Shown here piece by piece: positions 17,068-26,108 of a stretch of 64,000 nt of DNA. Position numbers and translations under genes: made by a program. Positions within the stretch are counted from its first letter, which is position 1. Every line of letters begins with the position of its first letter. The DNA is from Bacillus sp. SB49 (GTDB lineage Bacteria; Bacillota; Bacilli; Bacillales; Halobacillaceae), in the NCBI RefSeq assembly GCF_000469135.2, contig NZ_CP048117.1:967501-1031500 (forward strand), read 5' to 3'. The notes below the pieces were generated by a model. That model saw only the letters and a list, made by a program, of their open reading frames with translations, did no database searches and was not told the DNA's origin.

Positions 17068-19167
17068 ATGTCCATGGAAGATGAGAAGGCGGTGCTGGGG
17101 CGGCCGGATTATTATAACAACCGTGAACTCAGCTGGCTCGCGTTTAATGAGAGGGTGCTCGCTGAGGCGCTCGATTTGGATAATCCCTTGATGGAACGGT
17201 TGAAATTTCTTGCCATCGGTTCCTCCAACCTGGACGAATTCTTCATGGTCCGCGTAGCGGGTCTGAAAGATCAGGTGAAGGCTGGTTTTAACAAACCGGA
17301 GAATAAAGCAGGTCTGACTCCAAAGCAGCAGTTAAAGAGGATTGCGGATACCAACCACCGGATCGTTGACAGGCAATACGACTCTTTCCGCTCTATGAAG
17401 GCGGAGCTGAAAGAGGAAGGGATCAACTTAATGAACATGGCGGACCTCTCCAATGCAGAAAAAGCGTTACTGGAAAAATATTTCGATGAAGAGATCTTTC
17501 CTGTTCTTACTCCAATGGCTGTAGATGCGTACCGGCCATTTCCCATGCTCTTGAATAAATCGATCAATCTGGCAATTGTCATACGAGATGTTCTGGATCC
17601 GGAACAATCTAAGAAAACAGCTATTGTCCAGGTGCCTTCGGTGCTCGACCGTTTCATTCAACTGGATCATCAGACAGACTATCCGTTTATTCTCCTCGAA
17701 GAAGTCATCGGTCACTTCATCGGAAAGCTCTTCAAAGGGTATGAAGTAGAATCGATAACGGAATTCAGAATAACGAGAAATGCTGATATGACCATTCACG
17801 AAGAAGGTGCTCGTGATCTACTGAAAGAAATTGAGAAAGAATTAAAAAAGAGGAAATGGGGAGCTGCCGTCCGTCTGGAAGTCCGGGAAGGCAAATATGA
17901 TGAGAATGTTATCCATTTTCTCCGTAAGGTATTGGAAGTAGAAAAAGCCGATATTTATGTGAATGACGGACCTTTGGATCTTACTTTTTTGTTCGCGTTC
18001 CATGGTGCTTTGGAGAAAGAAAAGGAGCATTTATACTATGAAACATTGATTCCCCAGCCCCCGAAGGATCTGGAAGGAAGAGAAGATATCTTTCAAGCGA
18101 TCGAGGAGAAGGATATCTTCCTCCATCATCCGTACGAATCATTCGCGCCGGTCGTCGACTTTGTTTCCGACGCAGCGGATGACCCATACGTCCTTGCGAT
18201 CAAGCAGACGCTCTACCGGGTGAGCGGCGACTCTCCCATTATCGATGCTTTGAAACGAGCAGCAGAAAACGGCAAGCAAGTGACGGTGTTAGTGGAGCTG
18301 AAGGCCCGGTTTGACGAAGAAAACAACGTTCAATGGGCAAAAGAATTGGAAAAGGCAGGCTGTCATGTCATTTACGGGATGACATACCTCAAGACCCACA
18401 GCAAAATTACTCTCATCGTCCGGAAGAAAGAAAAAAAGATTGAGCGGTACGTGCATTTAGGCACAGGGAACTATAATGACCAGACGGCATCGTTATACAC
18501 CGATATGGGCATCTTCACCGCTGACGATCCATTCGGAACGGATGCGACCGATTTCTTCAATTATTTGAGCGGCTACACAGAAAAACCGCAATTTCATTAT
18601 CTTTCCATGGCTCCGTTCGATATCCGTAATGATTTTATCCGCTGCATAGAACAGGAAATCCGTTTTCATGAAGAATATGGGAACGGCCGGATCATTGCAA
18701 AGATGAATTCACTGACGGATAAGTATTTGATTATGAAGCTCTATGAAGCTTCCCGAGCGGGCGTTCACATCGATCTGATCGTCCGCGGCATCTGCTGTCT
18801 GCGTCCGGGTATCCAAGGGGTGAGTCAGAACATCCGTGTCATCAGTATTGTCGGACGGCTTCTTGAGCACAGCCGGATCTATTATTTCCACCACCACGGA
18901 CAGGATAAACTCTTTCTGTCTTCTGCAGATATGATGACAAGGAACATGGTCAAACGGGTGGAACTCCTGTTTCCTGTGGTTGAACCTGCGATTAAGCTCA
19001 GGCTGAATAAGATTCTGTCTATCATGCTTAGCGATAATGTGAAGGCGAGGGAGCAGAGGAACGACGGCAGTTATGTATATGTGAAGCGGGACCACGGGCA
19101 GGAGCAGATTGACAGCCAGCGGCTTCTGTATGACATGGCTTACCGCGTGCTGGAAGATGAAGAATGA
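17068..19167 (+). CDS. ppk1: Polyphosphate kinase 1
   Basis: Reversibly polymerises the gamma phosphate of ATP into polyphosphate. 699 residues, normal for PPK1. The N domain begins YYNNRELSWLAFNERVL. Phospholipase-D-like catalytic domains carry the autophosphorylated His in THSKITLIV and the HLGTGNYND motif. A conserved YYFHHHGQDKLFLSSADMMTRN block is split here as YYFHHHGQDK and LSSADMMTRN. ATG 17068 is preceded by AAAGGG; the in-frame GTG at 17059 overlaps that site. It is the second gene of the ppx-ppk unit, ending in a weak terminator. Confidence 0.95.
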   Translation: MSMEDEKAVLGRPDYYNNRELSWLAFNERVLAEALDLDNPLMERLKFLAIGSSNLDEFFMVRVAGLKDQVKAGFNKPENKAGLTPKQQLKRIADTNHRIVDRQYDSFRSMKAELKEEGINLMNMADLSNAEKALLEKYFDEEIFPVLTPMAVDAYRPFPMLLNKSINLAIVIRDVLDPEQSKKTAIVQVPSVLDRFIQLDHQTDYPFILLEEVIGHFIGKLFKGYEVESITEFRITRNADMTIHEEGARDLLKEIEKELKKRKWGAAVRLEVREGKYDENVIHFLRKVLEVEKADIYVNDGPLDLTFLFAFHGALEKEKEHLYYETLIPQPPKDLEGREDIFQAIEEKDIFLHHPYESFAPVVDFVSDAADDPYVLAIKQTLYRVSGDSPIIDALKRAAENGKQVTVLVELKARFDEENNVQWAKELEKAGCHVIYGMTYLKTHSKITLIVRKKEKKIERYVHLGTGNYNDQTASLYTDMGIFTADDPFGTDATDFFNYLSGYTEKPQFHYLSMAPFDIRNDFIRCIEQEIRFHEEYGNGRIIAKMNSLTDKYLIMKLYEASRAGVHIDLIVRGICCLRPGIQGVSQNIRVISIVGRLLEHSRIYYFHHHGQDKLFLSSADMMTRNMVKRVELLFPVVEPAIKLRLNKILSIMLSDNVKAREQRNDGSYVYVKRDHGQEQIDSQRLLYDMAYRVLEDEE

Positions 19168-19197
19168 GCGTCCAACAGATTATTTGGAAAAAAGTGA

Positions 19198-19227
19198 AAA
19201 AGGCGTACCCATGCGGTCGCCTTTCTT
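19198..19227 (+). terminator. Terminator of ppx-ppk
   Basis: AAAAAGGCG pairs with CGCCTTTCTT around TACCCATGCGGT; the T tract is interrupted. Confidence 0.6.
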
Positions 19228-19273
19228 GTTATAATGGTCTTGTTGATATTTTGAAAAAAAACAGTGAAATTTG

Positions 19274-19303
19274 TTGAATAAGTAAGCGTTTCAATTCTAT
19301 AAT
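19274..19303 (+). promoter_or_regulatory. Promoter of odhAB
   Basis: TTGAAT (19274-19279), 18 bases, TATAAT (19298-19303). Confidence 0.75.
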
Positions 19304-19315
19304 AGTACTTGGACT

Positions 19316-19329
19316 TGGAAACGTTTTCG
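19316..19329 (+). promoter_or_regulatory. Candidate cre site in the odhA leader
   Basis: TGGAAACGTTTTCG matches the CcpA consensus TGWAANCGNTNWCA at 12 of 14 positions and lies just after the predicted transcription start, where CcpA would block transcription. A weaker partial match overlaps the promoter spacer (AGTAAGCGTTTCAA, 19281-19294). Confidence 0.55.
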
Positions 19330-19367
19330 AGGAAACGATAGCCAACAATTACTTGGGGGTATTTTAC

Positions 19368-22232
19368 GTGTCTAAACAAGGCTCCAATCAAAGCTTTTGG
19401 GAAATTTTCCATGGCCCCAACATGGGGTATATTGAAGAACAATTCGAACAATATGAGAACGATCCTAGTGCTGTCGATCCTTCCTTGCGGGAGATCTTCG
19501 AAGAGCACGGGGCACCGGACTGGATGGAAAGCGCACCGGCGTCTGCAGTAGAGACGAACGGAAAGGCGGCGCCTTCAGGGCTGGACGTTGCAAAGATCTC
19601 CTCAGCGTTGAAACTTGTTGAGGCTATTCGTCGTCATGGTCATCTTCACGCTAACATATATGCCGTGGGAAGCGATGAACGACCATCAACAAATTTACTT
19701 GAACTAGAAACATATGGCCTGAAAGAGCAGGATCTCAAGGAGATGCCTGCAGAATGGGTATGGCCTGATTCGCCTATCAAGCTTGATAACGCCCTTCAGG
19801 TCGTCCGTACCTTGAAAGAAAGGTATGCAGGTACTATTTCGTTTGAATTCGGCCATGTGAACAATGAAGATGAAAGAAAATGGCTACTTGATAAAGTGGA
19901 TACCGGTTCCTATCAGGCATCTTTGAGTAAGGAAGAGAAGAAACAGCTGCTTCACCGGCTTGCAGAGGTGGAGGGTTTTGAAAACTTCCTTGCGAAAACC
20001 TTTGTGGCGCAGAAGCGATTCTCCATTGAAGGTTTGGACGTTATGGTTCCGATGCTTGACCATATTATCCAGTCTGCCTCCCTTGATCGTATTAAAAATA
20101 TCATGATGGGTATGGCCCACCGTGGACGTTTGAACGTCCTTGCGCACATTCTCGGTAAGCCGTATGACAAGATCTTTTCCGAGTTTCATCACTCTCCGGA
20201 TAAAGAATTGATGCCTTCGGAAGGTTCCATGGGAATCAACTACGGCTGGACAGGAGATGTGAAGTACCACTTTGGTGCGAGAAGAGAAATCGAGAACGGG
20301 GAACAATCGGCGACACGTGTAACGTTGAGCCACAACCCTTCCCACTTGGAATATGTTAATCCGGTGGTAGAAGGATTCACAAGAGCAGCTCAGGATGATC
20401 GCTCGGAACCTGGCTATCCGGAGATGGACCAGGATGAAGCTGTCGGCCTGCTTATTCATGGAGACGCTGCCTTCATTGGAGAAGGTGTTGTCGCTGAAAC
20501 ATTGAACATGAGTGACCTTCCGGGTTATCGTACCGGAGGAACCGTTCACATTATTGCAAACAACTTGATCGGGTTTACGACGAACAGAAAAGACGGTCGC
20601 TCTACAAGGTATGCCAGTGACTTGGCGAAAGGTTTTGAGATACCTGTCGTCCATGTCAATGCGGATGATCCGATCGCCTGCTTGTCTGCGATGACGTTCG
20701 CCTATGAATACCGCAAGAAGTTTCATAAAGACTTCCTGATTGACCTGGTCGGCTATCGTCGCTTTGGACATAACGAAATGGACGAGCCGAGATCAACACA
20801 GCCGAAGCTCTATAAAGAGATTGACGATCATGCAACGGTCGCGGAAATCTTTGAGAAGCAGCTTCAGGGTGAGGCAATCGTGGAAGAAGGAACGCTTGCC
20901 GGGATGAAGGAAGAATTTGAGCAGAAACTCCGCGATATTTACAACAATATGGGAGAACACGAAACAACTTCGCCGGATGTGAAAGATCGTCCAAGCGGGG
21001 TGGAGCGTGATCTTGATGAGATTCAAACGGCTATCGGCCGCGATCGCCTTACAAGCCTTAATGAGGGATTGTTGAAACGCCCGGAAGGCTTCAACGGGTT
21101 CAAAAAACTTGAAAAGATTTTGCAGCGCCGTGCCAAAATGCTGGATGATGGTCAGAAAGTGGACTGGGCTACGGCGGAAGCGCTTGCTTTTGCTTCGATT
21201 CTCGAAGACGGCACGCCGATCCGTATTACCGGACAGGATACCGAGAGGGGGACATTTGCCCACCGTCACCTCGTCCTGCACGACGTGGAAACAGGAGAGA
21301 CCTATTGCCCGCTGCACGGACTGGAACAGGCAAAAGCCTCCTTTGATATTCATAACAGTCCGCTGTCGGAAGCCGGAGTGATCGGTTTTGAGTACGGCTA
21401 CAGTGTACAGGCTCCGGAAGCGCTCGTCCTTTGGGAGGCGCAGTTCGGTGATTTCGCCAACGCCGGACAGGTCATCTTTGACCAGTTCATTTCCGCCGGC
21501 CGTGCCAAATGGGGCGAGAAGTCCAGTATGGTCTTTCTTCTGCCGCACGGATATGAAGGACAGGGGCCGGAACACTCAAGCGCACGTTTAGAGCGTTTCT
21601 TGCAGTTGGCTGCTGAGAACAACTGGACGGTCGCTAATGTTACCTCATCCGCTCAGTATTTCCACTTGCTGCGCAGGCAGGCGGCGATCAGCAATGAAGA
21701 AGAAGCGCGTCCGCTTGTCTTGATGACACCGAAGAGTCTGCTCCGTAACCAGCGTGTAGCCGTAGGGAGTCAGCAGTTCGTTGACGGTCATTTCCAATCA
21801 ATTATGAAACAGCCGCTGCTTTCAGAGAACAAGGATAAGAAGAAAGTGAAAACGCTTCTCCTTGGAAGCGGAAAGATCATGGTTGATATTGAGGATAAAG
21901 TGGAGAACAGTGACGAGAGTTTTGAAACGATCGATGCTGTAAGAATTGAACAGATTTATCCATTCCCTGAAAAACACCTGGCAGAGATGCTCGAAACGTA
22001 TCCGAATTTAGAAGAACTCGTATGGGTCCAAGAAGAACCGCAGAACATGGGTAGCTGGTATTTCGTAGAAGGAATCCTTTATAAGCTGTTGAAAGAGGGA
22101 CAGATCCACCGTTATGTTGGACGACCTCATCGCGCATCTCCTTCTGTCGGAGAACCGAACATCCATAAAACAGAGCAAAATCGCATTATTCACGAAGCGC
22201 TACAGATTTCTAAAGGAGGAAATACGAAATGA
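19368..22232 (+). CDS. odhA: 2-oxoglutarate dehydrogenase E1 component
   Basis: Thiamine-diphosphate enzyme of the TCA cycle that decarboxylates 2-oxoglutarate and passes the succinyl group to the lipoyl arm of OdhB. 954 residues, as in B. subtilis OdhA. Motifs include MMGMAHRGRLNVLAHI, HGDAAFIGEGVVAETLNMS, YRRFGHNEMDEP and the C-terminal PYPHASPSVGEP-like segment (PHRASPSVGEPNIH). The N-terminal FWEIFHGPNMGYIEEQFEQY is the E1o-type leader. GTG 19368 is seven bases after GGGGGT; the upstream TTG at 19353 lies before that site. The stop overlaps the odhB start by four bases (ATGA). Confidence 0.97.
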   Translation: MSKQGSNQSFWEIFHGPNMGYIEEQFEQYENDPSAVDPSLREIFEEHGAPDWMESAPASAVETNGKAAPSGLDVAKISSALKLVEAIRRHGHLHANIYAVGSDERPSTNLLELETYGLKEQDLKEMPAEWVWPDSPIKLDNALQVVRTLKERYAGTISFEFGHVNNEDERKWLLDKVDTGSYQASLSKEEKKQLLHRLAEVEGFENFLAKTFVAQKRFSIEGLDVMVPMLDHIIQSASLDRIKNIMMGMAHRGRLNVLAHILGKPYDKIFSEFHHSPDKELMPSEGSMGINYGWTGDVKYHFGARREIENGEQSATRVTLSHNPSHLEYVNPVVEGFTRAAQDDRSEPGYPEMDQDEAVGLLIHGDAAFIGEGVVAETLNMSDLPGYRTGGTVHIIANNLIGFTTNRKDGRSTRYASDLAKGFEIPVVHVNADDPIACLSAMTFAYEYRKKFHKDFLIDLVGYRRFGHNEMDEPRSTQPKLYKEIDDHATVAEIFEKQLQGEAIVEEGTLAGMKEEFEQKLRDIYNNMGEHETTSPDVKDRPSGVERDLDEIQTAIGRDRLTSLNEGLLKRPEGFNGFKKLEKILQRRAKMLDDGQKVDWATAEALAFASILEDGTPIRITGQDTERGTFAHRHLVLHDVETGETYCPLHGLEQAKASFDIHNSPLSEAGVIGFEYGYSVQAPEALVLWEAQFGDFANAGQVIFDQFISAGRAKWGEKSSMVFLLPHGYEGQGPEHSSARLERFLQLAAENNWTVANVTSSAQYFHLLRRQAAISNEEEARPLVLMTPKSLLRNQRVAVGSQQFVDGHFQSIMKQPLLSENKDKKKVKTLLLGSGKIMVDIEDKVENSDESFETIDAVRIEQIYPFPEKHLAEMLETYPNLEELVWVQEEPQNMGSWYFVEGILYKLLKEGQIHRYVGRPHRASPSVGEPNIHKTEQNRIIHEALQISKGGNTK

Positions 22233-23515
22233 AGGAAATAAAAGTTCCTGAATTAGCTGAATCCATAACAGAAGGTACGATCGCAGAGTGGTTAGTGAAA
22301 AAAGGGGATCAGGTGGAAAAAGGCGACCCGATTCTTGAATTGGAAACGGATAAAGTAAACGTAGAAGTAAATGCGGACGCAAGCGGCATCATTGCCGAGT
22401 TGCTTGCCGGGGAAGGGGATGACGTCGAAGTCGGAGACGTCATCGCCAAAGTGGATGAGAACGGTGAAGCAGGTGGCGGCAGTTCGGAAGTAGAAGGTTC
22501 CGCCAAGGAAGAACCGGCACCATCTAACGAAAAACAGGAAAAAGAAGAGCCTGCACAGAAAACGGAAGAGAAGCAGCCGGAAGAAAGCAATGGATCCAAA
22601 GACGTCATTGCGACACCTGCTGCCCGCAAACGCGCCCGTGAGCTCGGAATCGACCTTAGCGAAGTTTCCGCACGCGATCCACTTGGCCGCATCCGTCCGG
22701 AAGATGTCGACGCAGCAGCAAAAGGCAGCGGAAACAAGCAGGAACAGCCGAAAGCTTCCTCCTCTTCCAAAGAGAAAGAGAAACAGAACAGCTCAGATTC
22801 CAGTGATTTCGATAAGCCGGTGGAACGCATCAAGATGTCCCGACGCCGTCAGACAATTGCCAAGCGTCTCGTCGAAGCACAGCAGACATCCGCTATGCTT
22901 ACAACGTTCAACGAGGTCGACATGACGAATGTCATGAAGCTTCGTAGTGAACGGAAGGAATCCTTCCAGAAGAAACATGATATTAAGCTCGGGTTCATGT
23001 CCTTCTTCACCAAAGCGGCTGTCGGTGCTTTGAAAGAGTTCCCGCTTATCAATGCAGAGATTCAAGGCAATGAAATCATTAAGAAGAAATTCTATGACAT
23101 TGGAATGGCCGTATCTACAGAAGAAGGTTTGGTCGTACCGGTCGTCCGTGACGCCGATCGTCTTGATTTTGCAGGTATTGAGAAAGGTATTGCTGATTTG
23201 GCGACAAAAGCACGAAACAAAGAACTTGGTTTGGAAGACTTGCAGGGCGGGTCGTTCACGATCACTAATGGAGGTATCTTCGGTTCCATGCTTTCTACAC
23301 CGATTCTGAATGCTCCACAGGTCGGGATCCTCGGTCTTCATAACATTGAGAAGCGTGCAAAAGTTATGCCTGATGATTCGATTCAGGTGCGTCCAATGAT
23401 GTATATTGCCCTTTCCTATGATCATAGAATCGTAGATGGTAAAGATGCTGTTCAATTCCTGAAGCGTATCAAAGAAATGATTGAAGATCCGTTTGATCTT
23501 CTATTGGAAGGCTGA
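22229..23515 (+). CDS. odhB: 2-oxoglutarate dehydrogenase E2 (dihydrolipoyl succinyltransferase)
   Basis: Core of the 2-oxoglutarate dehydrogenase complex. 428 residues. The lipoyl domain has the modified lysine at about K42 in ELETDKVNVEV. An Ala/Pro/Glu/Lys-rich linker follows. The E3-binding domain is ATPAARKRARELGIDLSEV (about 127-145). The catalytic CoA-acyltransferase domain ends with SYDHRIVDGKDAVQFL, which holds the active-site His and Asp. AAAGGAGGAAA lies inside the end of odhA and the start overlaps the odhA stop, giving translational coupling. Lipoylation would depend on the lipM-lipA operon nearby. Confidence 0.97.
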   Translation: MKEIKVPELAESITEGTIAEWLVKKGDQVEKGDPILELETDKVNVEVNADASGIIAELLAGEGDDVEVGDVIAKVDENGEAGGGSSEVEGSAKEEPAPSNEKQEKEEPAQKTEEKQPEESNGSKDVIATPAARKRARELGIDLSEVSARDPLGRIRPEDVDAAAKGSGNKQEQPKASSSSKEKEKQNSSDSSDFDKPVERIKMSRRRQTIAKRLVEAQQTSAMLTTFNEVDMTNVMKLRSERKESFQKKHDIKLGFMSFFTKAAVGALKEFPLINAEIQGNEIIKKKFYDIGMAVSTEEGLVVPVVRDADRLDFAGIEKGIADLATKARNKELGLEDLQGGSFTITNGGIFGSMLSTPILNAPQVGILGLHNIEKRAKVMPDDSIQVRPMMYIALSYDHRIVDGKDAVQFLKRIKEMIEDPFDLLLEG

Positions 23516-23530
23516 GTTATTCACGGAAAT

Positions 23531-23578
23531 AAAGGCTGTGCATCTTCCCTGGGACAGGGGGGAGGCACAGCCTTTTTC
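23531..23578 (+). terminator. Terminator of odhAB
   Basis: AAAGGCTGTGC pairs with GCACAGCCTTT around a long partly paired loop, then TT. Confidence 0.8.
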
Positions 23579-23640
23579 TTTACCAGAAGAGAAGGCGGTT
23601 TAGTCTTTCCTGGTATCTGTGTTAATATAGAAGGAGAAAA

Positions 23641-23691
23641 ATGATGAAACGTTTCTTCTGCTTGATTCGTATCATTATTACTACCGCATAG
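23641..23691 (+). CDS. 16-codon upstream ORF ahead of the mifM-like gene
   Basis: AAGGAG (23631-23636) precedes two in-frame ATG codons at 23641 and 23644. The peptide is MMKRFFCLIRIIITTA and then stops. This is the strongest ribosome site between the odhAB terminator and yidC2. Its stop is 13 bases before ATG 23705 of the next gene, close enough for translational coupling. The peptide is basic then hydrophobic. No known leader peptide is recognised; it could be fortuitous. Confidence 0.4.
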   Translation: MMKRFFCLIRIIITTA

Positions 23692-23704
23692 AAAAGAGAT
23701 GCTT

Positions 23705-23992
23705 ATGTTCCCAATAATGGAATGGCTGGACGGATCTTATGATTTGCTGTTCCTGTCTATATACGTAACCGCCCTTACCGGTATGGCGCTTCAATCGCTG
23801 TGGTCCCACTTCATTAATGACTCTTCATCGTGGATAGAGGATCGATCCATTGAATTAATGACAGCTGATACGGGGCAGATCGGTGAAAGTACGGGGGCAG
23901 TGTTCGTACAACCGTTAATCCATTGGCTCCGCCGTACGGTTTGGAGGCAGGAGGCTTCGGACGAAAGCGACTATTCCCTCATTATTCGTTAA
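23705..23992 (+). CDS. mifM: MifM-like translation-arrest leader protein upstream of yidC2
   Basis: 95 residues from ATG 23705 (AAGAG six bases upstream), the length of B. subtilis MifM. One membrane span (about residues 12-33) is followed by a soluble tail. The C-terminal tail reads PLIHWLRRTVWRQEASDES then DYSLIIR. The spacing of Ile/Leu-x-x-Trp-Leu, basic residues and the acidic DESD cluster near the end resembles the MifM arrest region, which has W-I, M-N and DEED in similar places. It lies 33 bases before yidC2, and its last codons form the 5' arm of a hairpin that hides the yidC2 ribosome site. In B. subtilis, MifM senses insertion capacity by stalling and opening such a hairpin. Homology and arrest here are inference from position, topology and motif. 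Confidence 0.72.
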   Translation: MFPIMEWLDGSYDLLFLSIYVTALTGMALQSLWSHFINDSSSWIEDRSIELMTADTGQIGESTGAVFVQPLIHWLRRTVWRQEASDESDYSLIIR

Positions 23993-24014
23993 CAGATATA
24001 CACGAATAATGAGG
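23977..24014 (+). promoter_or_regulatory. Hairpin sequestering the yidC2 ribosome binding site
   Basis: CCTCATTATTCGT (23977-23989) pairs perfectly over 13 bp with ACGAATAATGAGG (24002-24014), with a 12-base loop holding the leader stop codon. The 3' arm covers the first half of AGGAGG (24012-24017), the ribosome site of yidC2 (TTG 24026). A ribosome stalled on the acidic codons at 23960-23971 would reach into the 5' arm and open it. Confidence 0.85.
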
Positions 24015-24025
24015 AGGAATTATAA

Positions 24026-24769
24026 TTGAAACGTTTATTATCCATTTTCGGTTTATTGACATTGCTGCTTGCCGGGTGTTCGCCATCTGATCAACAAGGG
24101 GGAGGCTTCTTCCACACCTATTTCGTAGAGCCGTTCATTCAGGCGATTCAATTCCTTGCAGGATTGTTCCATGATAACTATGGACTGGCTATCATTATCA
24201 TTACGCTCGGTGTCCGCTTCATTCTGATGCCGATCATGCTGAGAACTTACAAGAACAGTCAGCAGATGCGTGTGAAGATGAATACCGTCAAACCGGAGAT
24301 GACCCTTGTTCAGGATAAGATGAAGAAGGCGAAGACACCAGAAGAAAAGCAAAAGGCTCAGGCGGAAATGATGGAACTGTATCGTAAACACGACATCAAT
24401 CCGATGAACATGGGCTGTCTGCCGATTCTCATTCAAATGCCTATATTTATGGGTGTGTACTATGCTATTCGAAGCTCTGAAGAGATTGCAACCCATTCAT
24501 TCCTCTGGTTCGATCTCGGTCAATCAGATATTGCGATGGCGTTAATAGCTGGATTGTTGTATTTCATTCAATACCGCGTTACCTTGATTGGAATACCGGA
24601 ACAGCAGCAAAAGCAGATGAAAGTGATTGGTCTTCTGTCTCCGATCATGATTCTGATCATTTCCTTTAATGCCCCATCCGCGCTGCCTCTTTATTGGGCA
24701 GTCGGAGGACTGTTCCTGATCATTCAGACATTAATTTCTAAAAAACTATATCCTGTTCAACAAAGCTGA
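24026..24769 (+). CDS. yidC2: YidC/Oxa1 membrane protein insertase, lipoprotein type (YidC2-like)
   Basis: Inserts membrane proteins, alone or with SecYEG. 247 residues. The lipoprotein signal ends LLAGC (Cys 18). Transmembrane helices follow, with the conserved Arg in ITLGVRFILMPIMLR that sits in the hydrophilic groove. The cytosolic hairpin lies between, then MNMGCLPILIQMPIFMGVYYAI and the C-terminal helices (SALPLYWAVGGLFLIIQ). TTG start, eight bases after AGGAGG. A regulatory leader and hairpin upstream suggest this is the inducible paralogue (YidC2/YqjG), not SpoIIIJ. A perfect 15-bp terminator follows. Confidence 0.93.
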   Translation: MKRLLSIFGLLTLLLAGCSPSDQQGGGFFHTYFVEPFIQAIQFLAGLFHDNYGLAIIIITLGVRFILMPIMLRTYKNSQQMRVKMNTVKPEMTLVQDKMKKAKTPEEKQKAQAEMMELYRKHDINPMNMGCLPILIQMPIFMGVYYAIRSSEEIATHSFLWFDLGQSDIAMALIAGLLYFIQYRVTLIGIPEQQQKQMKVIGLLSPIMILIISFNAPSALPLYWAVGGLFLIIQTLISKKLYPVQQS

Positions 24770-24771
24770 TG

Positions 24772-24806
24772 AAAAGCACAGTCCTATTAATAGGACTGTG
24801 CTTTTC
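24772..24806 (+). terminator. Terminator of mifM-like/yidC2
   Basis: AAAAGCACAGTCCTA pairs with TAGGACTGTGCTTTT around TTAA. Confidence 0.9.
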
Positions 24807-24883
24807 TGTTTGTTCGAGGATAGCGTTTAGGTGGGATAGGGCAGGTTTTTATATGAAATTATCCATTCCTCTCTTAATAAGTT

Positions 24884-24912
24884 TCATCCATTGACGTGGA
24901 CCTGCATACGAT
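24884..24912 (+). promoter_or_regulatory. Candidate sigma-E promoter of yhbH
   Basis: TCATCCA (24884-24890), 14 bases, CATACGAT (24905-24912). The -10 matches the sigma-E consensus at 7 of 8 bases; the -35 is weaker. Confidence 0.45.
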
Positions 24913-24942
24913 AAAGTAATACTCGATTAGGAGGGAAAAAAT

Positions 24943-26100
24943 ATGGATGAAGAGAAAAGTTTCGTAATCGCCGAAGACGACTGGTCCCTCCATCGGAAAG
25001 GCTACGACGATCAACGGCGACATCAGGAAAAAGTAAAAGACGCCATGAACAAGCAGCTTCCTGATCTTATTACAGAAGAGAATATTGTGATGTCGAATGG
25101 AAAACGAGTCGTAAAGATTCCTATACGTTCCCTTGATGAATATAAGATTCGATACAACTACGAGAAGAATAAGCATGCAGGACAAGGAGACGGGGACAGC
25201 CAGGTCGGAGATGTAGTGGCCCAGGCTCCTCAGTCAAAAGGAAAGCCTGGAGACGGAGATGGAGCAGGTGATCAGGCAGGAGAAGACTACTATGAAGCGG
25301 AAATTTCCCTTGCAGAGTTGGAGGAGGCCTTGTTCAAGGAGCTGACGCTTCCCAACCTTGATGAAAAAGAAAAAGACAATATTATTCAGACCGATATTGA
25401 GTTCAGCGATATTCGGAAGACCGGATTGACTGGAAACATTGACAAGAAGCGTACAATGTTGGAGGCGTATAAGCGGAATGCATTGAGTGGGGATGCGGCT
25501 TTTGCGCCGATTTATCCGGAAGATATCCGTTTTAAAACGTGGAATGAAAAAACAAAGCCGGAATCAAAAGCTGTCGTTCTTGCCATGATGGATACGAGCG
25601 GCTCGATGGGACAGTGGGAAAAATATATGGCGCGCAGCTTCTTCTTCTGGATGAATCGTTTTCTAGGGAAGAATTATGAGACAGTCGAAGTAGAGTTTGT
25701 TGCGCACCATACACAGGCGAAAGTAGTCAGTGAGGAAGATTTCTTCTCGAAAGGCGAAAGTGGTGGAACGATTTGTTCTTCGGCCTACCGCAAAGCGTTG
25801 GAATTGATAGAGACGAAATATTCACCGGACCGCTATAATATCTATCCGTTCCACTTCTCGGACGGCGATAATTTAACATCAGACAACAAACGCTGCCTCG
25901 GGTTAATCGATCAGTTGATTGAAGTTTCCCAGATGTTCGGTTATGGAGAAGTAAATCAGTATAACCGCTCTTCGAGTCTCATGCAGGCGTACAAAACGAT
26001 TGATCATCCGAAGTTCAGGCACTATATTCTTCGGAGGAAAGCGGATGTGTTCCATGCCATGAAGCACTTTTTTAATGAGCAGGGAGAAGTCGTTAAATGA
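24943..26100 (+). CDS. yhbH: Sporulation protein YhbH (DUF444)
   Basis: 385 residues, the usual length. A DUF444 protein with a von Willebrand A-like region containing the metal-site motif [15 protein letters not shown] central Gly/Asp-rich flexible segment ([23 protein letters not shown]) is also family-typical. YhbH is needed for normal sporulation in B. subtilis and functionally travels with PrkA and SpoVR-type proteins in many bacteria. AGGAGGG precedes the ATG. It has its own sigma-E-like promoter. Molecular function is not known. Confidence 0.95.
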   Translation: MDEEKSFVIAEDDWSLHRKGYDDQRRHQEKVKDAMNKQLPDLITEENIVMSNGKRVVKIPIRSLDEYKIRYNYEKNKHAGQGDGDSQVGDVVAQAPQSKGKPGDGDGAGDQAGEDYYEAEISLAELEEALFKELTLPNLDEKEKDNIIQTDIEFSDIRKTGLTGNIDKKRTMLEAYKRNALSGDAAFAPIYPEDIRFKTWNEKTKPESKAVVLAMMDTSGSMGQWEKYMARSFFFWMNRFLGKNYETVEVEFVAHHTQAKVVSEEDFFSKGESGGTICSSAYRKALELIETKYSPDRYNIYPFHFSDGDNLTSDNKRCLGLIDQLIEVSQMFGYGEVNQYNRSSSLMQAYKTIDHPKFRHYILRRKADVFHAMKHFFNEQGEVVK

Positions 26101-26108
26101 ATCTTTTC

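Noticed and set aside
19884-20771. Long open frame (295 codons) on the minus strand inside odhA
   Set aside because: Antisense shadow of a well-conserved gene, without ribosome site or recognisable domain.
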